From: Arenimonas caeni
GTDB lineage: Bacteria; Pseudomonadota; Gammaproteobacteria; Xanthomonadales; Xanthomonadaceae
Assembly: GCF_003024235.1 (NCBI RefSeq)
Contig: NZ_KZ679095.1
Location: 18,729 to 82,728 of the forward strand
DNA: 64,000 nucleotides
Reading direction: 5' to 3'
Positions 36,760 through 44,858 of the stretch are shown here, one piece after another (within the stretch, counting starts at the first letter, position 1; each line of letters opens with the position of its first letter). The notes below the pieces were generated by a model that saw only the letters and a program-made list of their open reading frames with translations, did no database searches and was not told where the DNA came from. The position numbers and the translations under genes are program-made.

Positions 36760-39393
36760 ATGGACGTGCAGGAACCCCGCACCCCCAGTCACCTCGATGC
36801 CCCGGTCGTCAGGCCGATGCTTCGCGCGGTGCTGGTGTGCGACATCGTCGAGTCCACCGCCCTGGTTGAAAAACTGGGCGATGCGCGCGCGGCCGCCTTC
36901 ATGCAGCGCCACGACCAGTTGATGCTGCAGGCCATGAAGCTGTGCCACGGCCAGCTGGTGGACAAGGCCGACGGCGTGCTGGCCCTGTTCGAGCGGCCGA
37001 TCCAGGCCCTGGATTTCGCCCTGCGCTACCAGCGCGGCTTGTACGAACTGGGCCAGGCCGAGGGCTTCCAGCTCAAGGCGCGCACCGGCATCCATGTCGG
37101 CGATGTGATGACCTGGGCCAACCACCCGCGCGACGTCGCGGCCGGCGCCAAGCCCTTCGAAGTCGAGGGCCTGGCCAAGCCGGTGGCCGCGCGCCTGATA
37201 ACCCTGGCCCTGCCCGGGCAGATCCTGATGTCGGGCATGGCCCAGAACCTGGCGCAGCGCGCCGCCGGCGAGCTGGGCGAGCGCGCCGGGCGCCTGCGCT
37301 GGCTCATGCACGGGCGCTACCGGTTCAAGGGCGTGCCGGCACCGATGCTGGTGCACGAGGTGGGCGAGCCGGGCATCGCGCCGCTGCGCCCTCCGGACTC
37401 GGGCCCCAAGGGCTGGCGCGAGGTGCCGCTGTGGCGGCGGCCGCCGGTGCTGGCGGCCGAAGCGATGCTGCTGGTGGCCCTGGCCGGCGCCGTGCTGTGG
37501 TCCACCTTCCGCAGCGAGCCGGCCATCGCCTTCGCCGAGCGCGACTGGGTGGTGGTGGCCGACCTGCAGAACCGCACCGGCGAAATCATGTTCGACGACG
37601 CCCTCGACACCGCACTGCGGGTGGGCCTGGAGCAGTCGCAGTACGTCAACCTCTACAGCGACCTGCAGGTCGACCGCGCCCTGCAGCGCATGCAGCGGCC
37701 GGGCCAGCCGCTCGACCGCCAGCTGGCCACCGAGCTGGCCCTGCGCGAGGGCGCGCGCGCCGTCATCCTGCCCACCATCGCCCAGGTCGGCGGCGTGATC
37801 CGCGTCAGCCTGGAGGTCATCGACCCCAAGACCGGCGTCACCGTCTACAGCGAAAGCGCCGATGGCCGCGGCGTCGAAAGCGTGCTGCCCTCGCTCGACA
37901 CCGCCCTGGCCGACGTGCGTGGCCGGCTGGGCGAAACCATGGCGGCGGTGTCGGCCGACCGGGTGCCGCTGGAGCAGGCGACCACGCCGAACATCGAGGC
38001 GCTGCGGGCGTTTTCGCTCGGCACGACGGCGCGCTACAAGGGCCAGGCCGGCGATGCCGAGGCCTTGTTCCGGGAAGCCGTGCGCCTGGATCCGGGCTTC
38101 GCCATGGCGTGGCTGCGGCTGGCGTTCCTGCGTTACGTCGAGGGTGACGAGGCCGGCACGCGCGAGTATCTCGCCCAGGCCCAGGCCCACCGCGACCGGC
38201 TGACCCGTCGTGAACTGCTTTTCATGGAAGGCGCCGAAGCCACGCTCGACGACGCGCCGCGGGCCGTGGAGCGCCTCCGGCTGCTGGCGTCGCTATACCC
38301 GGATGACTATCGCGGCCGCTACAACGCCGCGTTTTTCGCTCATTTCGACCTGCTGCGCAGCGAACAGGTCGCCGAGGTCATGGCAGGCACCGATGTACCC
38401 CAGAATCCCCAGCGTCCGTCGGCGGTCTACATGATCGCCGCGGCCGAACTGGCGAAGGGCGATGCCCCCGCCGCCATCGCGCTTTTTGAAAAGTCGCGCA
38501 CGCTCGGCATGCGCGGTAGCCTGCGCGAACTCATCGATGCCCACGCGTCGCTGCGCCAGTACGACCAGGCCCGGCGCGTGGCCGGGCAGCAAACCGCGGT
38601 GGGACTGCCTGCGCAGGACCTGGAAAGCCGCACCTTCGAGGCCAGCCTGCCGCTGGACCAGGGTGACTGGCGCGGTGCCCGGTCCGCACTGGTCGTGCTC
38701 AAGGTCGATGGCATCGAAGCCGGGGCCACCGCCTTCGCGCTGGGCAAGATCGACCTGATGGCGCTGTCGCTGCGCGCCTACGCGCCGGATGCAGCGTTTT
38801 CCGCCGACCTGCACGCCTGGGTCGAGGCCGAGAAGGTGGCCTTTGCCTCGTCGAACGCGATGAACCGGCGCGAGTACATCTTCCGGCTGCTGGCCGGCGC
38901 CTGGATGGCGGCCCATGTCGGCGAGGTCGATTACGCCCGCACCCTGCTGGCGGTCGTGGCCGACGATCCGCAGACGCGCGTGTACCCGTTCAATGCCTCG
39001 ATGGCGCGCGTGGTCGAGGCCGAGATCGCGCTGGCCGAAGGGCGGGCCCCCGATGCCATTGCGCGCCTGGCGGGCGATCCCGGGCAGGGTGGCGACATCT
39101 ACTTCAGCAAGGCGGTGCTGATGCGCGCGCTGGTCGCCGCCGGCGACCGCAAGCAGGCATCGCGCGTGGCCAGCTGGCTTGCGGAAAACCGGGCCGTCGC
39201 ATTCGGCGAGCCCACCTACACCCGCGGCTGGCAGCTGGCCAACGTGGCTGAAAGCAACCTCGCCCTGCGCGCCATGGCGCGCCTGGCGGAGCCGGGGTCC
39301 GCGGAGGCCGCTGAAGCCAGCGAGGCCTTCGCCAATGCCTGGCCCGGGGCGGGGGATAGCGCCGAGGTCGCGCGGCGGGACGCCGCGCTCTGA
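36760..39393 (+). CDS. Class III nucleotidyl cyclase with membrane helix and repeat domain (peptide-modification-system cyclase family)
   Basis: 877 residues. A cytoplasmic class III cyclase domain spans about 20-195: metal Asp28 in VLVCDIVESTALVEKLG, then HGQLVDKADGVLALF (Lys69, Asp71), RTGIHVGDV and EGLAKPVAARLITLALPGQILMS (Arg145). A single membrane helix is at about 229-249. A TolB/FlgO-like periplasmic domain follows (VVVADLQNRTGEIMFDDALDTAL), then a long TPR-like helical region to the end. It matches the protein type NCBI names 'putative peptide modification system cyclase', and also the guanylate cyclase XC_0250 of X. campestris, both from memory. Several substrate-site residues differ from classic adenylate cyclases. 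A later start at Met20 is possible. The second half is visibly less GC-biased. Confidence 0.85.
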   Translation: MDVQEPRTPSHLDAPVVRPMLRAVLVCDIVESTALVEKLGDARAAAFMQRHDQLMLQAMKLCHGQLVDKADGVLALFERPIQALDFALRYQRGLYELGQAEGFQLKARTGIHVGDVMTWANHPRDVAAGAKPFEVEGLAKPVAARLITLALPGQILMSGMAQNLAQRAAGELGERAGRLRWLMHGRYRFKGVPAPMLVHEVGEPGIAPLRPPDSGPKGWREVPLWRRPPVLAAEAMLLVALAGAVLWSTFRSEPAIAFAERDWVVVADLQNRTGEIMFDDALDTALRVGLEQSQYVNLYSDLQVDRALQRMQRPGQPLDRQLATELALREGARAVILPTIAQVGGVIRVSLEVIDPKTGVTVYSESADGRGVESVLPSLDTALADVRGRLGETMAAVSADRVPLEQATTPNIEALRAFSLGTTARYKGQAGDAEALFREAVRLDPGFAMAWLRLAFLRYVEGDEAGTREYLAQAQAHRDRLTRRELLFMEGAEATLDDAPRAVERLRLLASLYPDDYRGRYNAAFFAHFDLLRSEQVAEVMAGTDVPQNPQRPSAVYMIAAAELAKGDAPAAIALFEKSRTLGMRGSLRELIDAHASLRQYDQARRVAGQQTAVGLPAQDLESRTFEASLPLDQGDWRGARSALVVLKVDGIEAGATAFALGKIDLMALSLRAYAPDAAFSADLHAWVEAEKVAFASSNAMNRREYIFRLLAGAWMAAHVGEVDYARTLLAVVADDPQTRVYPFNASMARVVEAEIALAEGRAPDAIARLAGDPGQGGDIYFSKAVLMRALVAAGDRKQASRVASWLAENRAVAFGEPTYTRGWQLANVAESNLALRAMARLAEPGSAEAAEASEAFANAWPGAGDSAEVARRDAAL

Positions 39394-39423
39394 CGCTCCC
39401 CTCTCGTGCGCCCGGGCTTCGGC

Positions 39424-39693
39424 TTATTCGGGCAGGTGGAAGTTGATCGGCTCGAACGGGACCCGGGAAGCGAGCAAACGCTGGCGGATGACGGCGCGCG
39501 ATTTCTGGAACGCTTCCTTCCGCGCCAGGCGGGTGATCGGCGCTTCCGGCAGACCGTCGGTGGCCGGGTCGTCCGTGTTCAGCGAGACGGTCGCGGCCTT
39601 CGGGTTGGCCATGAAGGACGTGCGGAAGGCGTCGTCGCCGCCGAGCTTGTCCAGCAGCGCGTCGACGGTGCGCTCGGAGAGTTGTTTGGACAC
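39424..39693 (-). CDS. NHLP-related RiPP precursor-like peptide
   Basis: 89 residues from a GTG with AGGGGA upstream. Residues 6-35 (SERTVDALLDKLGGDDAFRTSFMANPKAA) resemble the nitrile-hydratase-type leader (NHLP): amphipathic helix, Asp-Phe pair, then 'NP..A'. The C-terminal half (SLNTDDPATDGLPEAPITR... to RVPFEPINFHLPE) would be the modified part. It has no Cys, four Ser/Thr between 37 and 54, and no classic double-Gly cleavage site after the leader. NCBI models describe this type as 'NHLP-related RiPP peptide', always near the cyclase and dehydrogenase flanking it here. It is transcribed against the cyclase and away from the dehydrogenase. Confidence 0.75.
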   Translation of the reverse strand: MSKQLSERTVDALLDKLGGDDAFRTSFMANPKAATVSLNTDDPATDGLPEAPITRLARKEAFQKSRAVIRQRLLASRVPFEPINFHLPE

Positions 39694-39711
39694 GCGTGAT
39701 TCCCCTGGGTG

Positions 39712-39727
39712 GGCACCAATGGGTGCC
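39712..39727. promoter_or_regulatory. Palindrome at the predicted start of the precursor transcript
   Basis: GGCACC-AATG-GGTGCC is a perfect 6-bp dyad. It overlaps the predicted +1 (about 39726) of the precursor gene and could be an operator or a stem at the 5' end of the mRNA. Confidence 0.5.
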
Positions 39728-39732
39728 GGCAG

Positions 39733-39762
39733 AGTCTAGCGGCTGTCGCGCGGGCTTGTCAG
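39733..39762 (-). promoter_or_regulatory. Promoter of the RiPP precursor gene
   Basis: CTGACA (39762-39757), an 18-base spacer and TAGACT (39738-39733) point at the GTG at 39693. The -35 matches TTGACA at five of six positions. Confidence 0.6.
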
Positions 39763-39812
39763 GGGATGGGCGCAGCGGTCAGGCTCGCCGGGCCGGAACA
39801 CAAGGACCCGAC

Positions 39813-41009
39813 ATGCAGCTCAGGCGATGCGCCCACCTGGTGGTGGCGCTGGACGACGAACCACGCTTCGACTTCAACGACCTGCTGGCGGGCGGCGACG
39901 GCCTGGCCCGGCAAGCGCGCTGGCTGGCCCAGGCACCGCACCTGCCCGAGGCGGTGCCGGTGACGCTGGCGCAACTGGCGGTACTCGAGGCGGTCGGCGC
40001 CGAGGCGTGGGCGCCCCGCGCCGAACTGGAGGAGCGCTTTGGTGCGCCGGTCATCGCGGACCTGCTCGATGGCGGTTTGCTGTTGTCCTCGGCCGATGCC
40101 GTGTCGCCCGTCGCCGCTGCCGACCAGTCCGCGCGCGAACTGGCCTGGTGGCCGCCTGCGCTGCTGGCGCAGGCGCAGGGCGCCTGGCGCGGCGTGGACA
40201 TCGAGGCGCGTGAAGCGCAGGGCCTGCGCCCCAGTGCCCGCGAGCTGGTCGAGAGTTTCGGCGCCGCGCCGACTCCGGCGCCGCGAAAGCGGACCGCCGC
40301 CGAGCGGGTCGCGCTCGCGCCGGCGCGCCAGGCGGCGTTCGACGAGCTGCTGCAGGCGCGCCGCACCTGCCGCAACTTCGACCCCGCCGCCACGCTCGAC
40401 GCCCAGCGCTTCGCGACCATGATGCGCCGGACCTGGGGTGCGCTGGGCACGCACGAGCTCGCGCCCGGCGCGGTGGTGGTCAAGAAGACCAGCCCGGCCG
40501 GCGGCGGCATGCACGCGGTCGAGGCCTATGCCCTGGTGCAGCGGGTCGAAGGCCTGTCGCCCGGGCTCTACCACTACCTGCCGATGGAACACGCGCTCGA
40601 GCCGCTGCAGGCCATGGCGGCCGAAGAGGCTGCCGGCTGGGCGCATCGTTTCGTCGCCGGCCAGGCCTGGTTCCGTGATGCGCCGGTGCTGGTGGTGATG
40701 GTGGCGCGCTTCGACCGGTTGTTCTGGAAGTACCGCCGCCACGCCAAGGCCTGGCGCGTGGTGCACCTGGACGTGGGCCACCTCTCGCAGACGATGTACC
40801 TGTCGGCCACCGAGCTGGGCCTGGGCGCCTTCGTCACCGCGGCCATCAACGACGGCGAGATCGGCGAGCTGCTGGGCCTGCCGCCGCTTCGCGAGGGCGT
40901 GATCGCCCTGGTCGGCTTCGGGCCGCGTGCGGCGACGATGACGCATCGCGAACTGGTCGACCTCGACCCGGTGCCGGCCGGCGCGCGCCAGCCGCCGGGC
41001 GCGCCCTAG
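39813..41009 (+). CDS. SagB-type peptide maturation dehydrogenase
   Basis: 398 residues from an ATG with AAGGA upstream. Residues about 175-395 form an FMN-dependent nitroreductase/SagB fold: ARRTCRNFDPAATLDAQRF at the start, KKTSPAGGGMHAVEAYALV (the 'SPSGGxxHP' block), HLDVGHLSQTMYLSATELGLGAFVTAAIND and VIALVGFGP. The first 170 residues are unusual; 50-95 look like a small winged helix and may bind the leader. SagB enzymes oxidise azolines to azoles in other RiPP systems, but no YcaO cyclodehydratase is in the window, so the reaction here is open. NCBI's 'putative peptide maturation dehydrogenase' type fits. It shares CTAG stops with the next gene. Confidence 0.82.
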   Translation: MQLRRCAHLVVALDDEPRFDFNDLLAGGDGLARQARWLAQAPHLPEAVPVTLAQLAVLEAVGAEAWAPRAELEERFGAPVIADLLDGGLLLSSADAVSPVAAADQSARELAWWPPALLAQAQGAWRGVDIEAREAQGLRPSARELVESFGAAPTPAPRKRTAAERVALAPARQAAFDELLQARRTCRNFDPAATLDAQRFATMMRRTWGALGTHELAPGAVVVKKTSPAGGGMHAVEAYALVQRVEGLSPGLYHYLPMEHALEPLQAMAAEEAAGWAHRFVAGQAWFRDAPVLVVMVARFDRLFWKYRRHAKAWRVVHLDVGHLSQTMYLSATELGLGAFVTAAINDGEIGELLGLPPLREGVIALVGFGPRAATMTHRELVDLDPVPAGARQPPGAP

Positions 41010-41404
41010 CCGCCCTTCCGCGGCAGCCCGTCGTCGGCGGTGGGCAGCCAGGGCGCGTGGGTGTCGTAGAAGACGTGCAGCTGCGGCTCGCGGTCGAGCG
41101 GCGTGTCGAAGTTGGCGCGCACGATGTGCAGTTCGCCCGGCCAGCGCGCGGAACGGAAGAACAGGGTGCTGCCGCAGCGGCTGCAGAAGCCGCGCTCCGC
41201 GCCGGGCGTCGATTCGTACCAGTGCAGCCGGCCCAGCGGGTCTTGCACGTCGACCTGGCCGGCCTCGAAGCCGACCCAGGTGACCACGCCGGCGCCGTGC
41301 GCGCGCTGGCATAGGCTGCAGTGGCAGTGCGCCATCCACTTCGAGGGCAGGCGCGCGTCGAAACGCAGGTCGCCGCAAAGGCATTGGCCGCTGGCGTGGG
41401 TCAT
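41006..41404 (-). CDS. GFA-family zinc-binding protein
   Basis: 132 residues. The cysteine set GQCLCGDLRF, AHCHCSLCQRAHG and GFCSRCGSTLFFR is the GFA/CENP-V zinc fold (glutathione-dependent formaldehyde-activating enzyme type). Most small GFA proteins have unproven substrates. The ATG at 41404 has AGGAGG eight bases upstream; an earlier GTG overlaps that site. Its stop shares CTAG with the dehydrogenase gene running the other way. Confidence 0.88.
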   Translation of the reverse strand: MTHASGQCLCGDLRFDARLPSKWMAHCHCSLCQRAHGAGVVTWVGFEAGQVDVQDPLGRLHWYESTPGAERGFCSRCGSTLFFRSARWPGELHIVRANFDTPLDREPQLHVFYDTHAPWLPTADDGLPRKGG

Positions 41405-41427
41405 GGCGGGCACCTCCTGGCGCCATG

Positions 41428-42942
41428 CTAGCCCGGCCCGGGCGCGCCGCGGTCGAGAAGGCGGTAGCCGATGGCTTCGGCCACGTGCGGCATGGCGATG
41501 GCGTCGGCGCCTTCAAGGTCGGCGAGGGTGCGGGCCACGCGCTGGATGCGGTGCAGGGCCCGGGCCGAGAGCTGCAGCTGGTCGATGGCGCGCTCGAGCA
41601 GGCGGCGGTCGGCGGGGGCGAGCGCGCAGTCGCGCTCGGTCGTCGCCTGGTCGAGCTGGGCGTTCGGCATGCCGGCACGCCGGATCTGGCGTTCGCGCGC
41701 GGCCAGCACGCGGGCGCGCACGGTGGCGGTGGATTCGCCGGGCGGGCCGTCGGGGCGCAGCTCGGACGGCGGCAGCCGCGGCACGGCCAGCTGCAGGTCG
41801 ATGCGGTCGAGCAGCGGACCCGAGAGTTTGCCGCGGTAGCGTGCGACCGCTTCGGCGCTGCAGCCGCAGCGCCCGCTCGGGTCGCCGGCCCAGCCGCAGG
41901 GGCAGGGGTTCATGGCGGCGACCAGCTGGAAGCGGGCCGGGAACTCGCTTTGCCGCGCGGCGCGGGAAATCACCACGCGGCCCGACTCCAGCGGCTGGCG
42001 CAGGGTGTCGAGCGCGTACCGCGACCATTCCGCCAGTTCATCCAGGAACAGCACGCCGTGGTGGGCCAGCGAAATCTCGCCGGGCCGCGGGTTGCCGCCG
42101 CCGCCCACCAGGGCCACCGCGCTGGCCAGGTGGTGGGGGCTGCGGAAAGGCCGCTGGCGCCAGCGCGCCAGGTCCAGGCCCTGGCCGCTGACCGAGTGGA
42201 TGGCGGCGGTTTCCAGCGCCTCGGCCTCGCTCGGGTCGGGCAGCAGCCCGGGCAGGCGCGAGGCCAGCAGGGTCTTGCCGCAGCCGGGCGGCCCGATGAA
42301 GAGCAGGGCGTGGGCACCGGCGGCGGCCACCTCCAGCGCGCGCCGGGCGGCGGCCTGGCCGCGGACGTCGGCAAGGTCCGGATACCGCACCGGCGACGCA
42401 GCGACGTCGGCCGTGGCGGGTGGCAGCAAGGCTTCGCCGCGCAGGTGCGCGCAGACCTCGAGCAGGGTGCGTGCCGCGAACGCCCGGCCTCCCGCGGCCA
42501 GCGCGGCTTCGGCGGCGTTGGCGGCCGGCACCACCAGCGGCCGGCCCTCGCGCGCCGCCGCCAGCGCCGCCGGCAGCACGCCGTCGACCGGCTTGAGTTC
42601 GCCGGTGAGCGCCAGCTCGCCCAGTACCTCCACCTCGCCCAGAGCCGCCACCGGCAGCTGGCCGCTGGCCGCCAGCAGGCCGAGCGCGATGGCCAGGTCG
42701 TAGCGGCCGCCCTCCTTGGGCAGGTCGGCCGGCGCCAGGTTGACGGTGATGCGCCGCTGCGGGAACTCGAACTGCCCGTTGCAGATGGCCGAGCGCACCC
42801 GTTCGCGACTTTCCCGCACCGCCGTGGCCGGCAGGCCGACCAGGGTGAAGTTCGGCAGGCCGCCGCCGAGGTGCACCTCGACCCGGACGGCGGGCGCGTG
42901 CACGCCGACCCGGGCGCGGCTGTGCGCCAGCGCCAGGTTCAT
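41428..42942 (-). CDS. comM: YifB/ComM Mg-chelatase-like AAA+ ATPase
   Basis: 504 residues. The N-terminal VHAPAVRVEVHLGGGLPNFTLVGLPATAVRESRERVRSAI is the ComM-specific domain. Walker A is FIGPPGCGKTLLASRLPGLLP, Walker B LFLDELAEW, and a Cys cluster lies in NPCPCGWAGDPSGRCGCS. A C-terminal Mg_chelatase_C domain follows (SARALHRIQRVARTLADLEG). ComM is a hexameric helicase that promotes branch migration during natural transformation. It is followed upstream by ubiK, 21 bases away. Confidence 0.93.
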   Translation of the reverse strand: MNLALAHSRARVGVHAPAVRVEVHLGGGLPNFTLVGLPATAVRESRERVRSAICNGQFEFPQRRITVNLAPADLPKEGGRYDLAIALGLLAASGQLPVAALGEVEVLGELALTGELKPVDGVLPAALAAAREGRPLVVPAANAAEAALAAGGRAFAARTLLEVCAHLRGEALLPPATADVAASPVRYPDLADVRGQAAARRALEVAAAGAHALLFIGPPGCGKTLLASRLPGLLPDPSEAEALETAAIHSVSGQGLDLARWRQRPFRSPHHLASAVALVGGGGNPRPGEISLAHHGVLFLDELAEWSRYALDTLRQPLESGRVVISRAARQSEFPARFQLVAAMNPCPCGWAGDPSGRCGCSAEAVARYRGKLSGPLLDRIDLQLAVPRLPPSELRPDGPPGESTATVRARVLAARERQIRRAGMPNAQLDQATTERDCALAPADRRLLERAIDQLQLSARALHRIQRVARTLADLEGADAIAMPHVAEAIGYRLLDRGAPGPG

Positions 42943-42963
42943 GGGCTTGGGAAAACGCGGCGC

Positions 42964-43736
<773 letters not shown>

Positions 43737-43890
43737 GGTTTTTTGCCGCGGATGACGCGGATATACGCTGATAAGGCAAAAGCAGAACAAAAATGGGCCC
43801 GCGAATCCTTGGGGAATCGCGGGCCCATTCAATTTTGCTCTTGCTGTATCCGCGCATATCCGCGTCATCCGCGTCATCCGCGGCAAACCC
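43737..43890. repeat. Long MITE-like inverted repeat between glnB and speE
   Basis: Nearly the whole convergent gap is an imperfect inverted repeat. The outer arms are GCCGCGGATGACGCGGATAT on the left and its complement on the right, the right carrying an extra tandem CGCGTCATC. The centre is a 17-bp stem (43792-43808 with 43813-43829, one mismatch, loop TTGG). It carries no open frame. The inner hairpin could also stop transcripts from both sides. Confidence 0.75.
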
Positions 43891-43896
43891 CATCCT

Positions 43897-44748
43897 TCAC
43901 TCGCCGAGGGCGCTGGACATGATGGGGGGCATGGAGAGGGCGGCGTGGTGGGTGGCGGCGGTGTAGTACTGGGTGTCGAAGGGCTTCGCGGCGGCATCGG
44001 CCTTGCGGAAGTTCGTGAGGTCGCGCGCTTCCTTCGAGGCGATGGTGCAGCTCCACCAGCCGGTCGGGTAGCAGGGCTGCGGGAAGGGCAGGGTGCGGAA
44101 GGACTTGAAGCCGGCGTCGGCCATGGCCTGGCGCATGTCCAGGATCAGGTTCATCAGCGCCAGCGGGCTTTCGCTCTGCTGCACCAGCAGGCCGCCCGGG
44201 CGCAGGGCCTTGAGGCAGTTCTCGTAGAAGGCGCGGTTGAACAGGCCCTCGGCCGGGCCGACCGGATCGGTCGAGTCGACGATGATCACGTCGATCGACT
44301 CCGGCGCGGCGTTGGCCATGTAGGCGATGCCGTCGTCGAACATCACCGTCGCGCGCGGGTCGTTGTTGGACTCGCACAGCTCCGGGAAGTACTTCTCGGC
44401 CATGCGCGTCACCTGCTCGTCGATGTCGCACTGCACGGCGGTGCGCACGCCCGGGTGGCGAAGCACTTCGCGCAGGGTGCCGCAGTCGCCGCCGCCGATG
44501 ATCACCACGTCCTTCGGGTCGGCGTGGGTGAACAGCGGCGCGTGCGACATCATCTCGTGGTAGAAGAAATTGTCGCGCGTGGTCACCATCATCGCGCCGT
44601 CGATGAGCATGACGTTGCCCCAGTCGGTGCTCTCGTACATCTCGATCTTCTGGAACGGCGACTGCACCTCGTCGAGCTTGCGCCTGATGCGCAGGCCGAA
44701 GGCCGAGCCGGTGTGCTCGAAGTTTTCATGAAGCCAGGTCGTGGTCAT
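43897..44748 (-). CDS. speE: Polyamine aminopropyltransferase (spermidine synthase)
   Basis: Transfers an aminopropyl group from decarboxylated SAM to putrescine. 283 residues from the ATG at 44748 (MTTTWLHENFEHTGSAFG). VVIIGGGDCGTLREVLRHPGV is the SAM-site glycine loop, and IIVDSTDPVGPAEGLFNRAFYENC carries the catalytic Asp. FYHEMMSHAPLF is the family's 'YHEML.H.pl' block. It diverges from speA, so both polyamine genes share one 110-base control region. Confidence 0.95.
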   Translation of the reverse strand: MTTTWLHENFEHTGSAFGLRIRRKLDEVQSPFQKIEMYESTDWGNVMLIDGAMMVTTRDNFFYHEMMSHAPLFTHADPKDVVIIGGGDCGTLREVLRHPGVRTAVQCDIDEQVTRMAEKYFPELCESNNDPRATVMFDDGIAYMANAAPESIDVIIVDSTDPVGPAEGLFNRAFYENCLKALRPGGLLVQQSESPLALMNLILDMRQAMADAGFKSFRTLPFPQPCYPTGWWSCTIASKEARDLTNFRKADAAAKPFDTQYYTAATHHAALSMPPIMSSALGE

Positions 44749-44782
44749 CGCCGGGTCCCGGGGTGGTGGAAAGAGGGGGCGC

Positions 44783-44828
44783 ATTGTAGCGCCCGCGCAT
44801 GAACCCCCGCGCCCCCGGGGGGTACAAT
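44783..44828. promoter_or_regulatory. Divergent speE/speA promoters with mirrored TACAATGCGC boxes
   Basis: TACAAT on the minus strand at 44788-44783 (toward speE) and on the plus strand at 44823-44828 (toward speA) are each followed by GCGC. Leaders would be about 28 and 23 bases. No -35 is recognisable in the surrounding G/C runs. Confidence 0.5.
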
Positions 44829-44858
44829 GCGCGCCCAACCCGCCCCGGAACCCCGCCC

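Noticed and set aside
41006..41404. GFA protein as part of the RiPP cassette
   Set aside because: It is convergent with the dehydrogenase and belongs to a widespread small zinc family; nothing in the sequence ties it to peptide modification.
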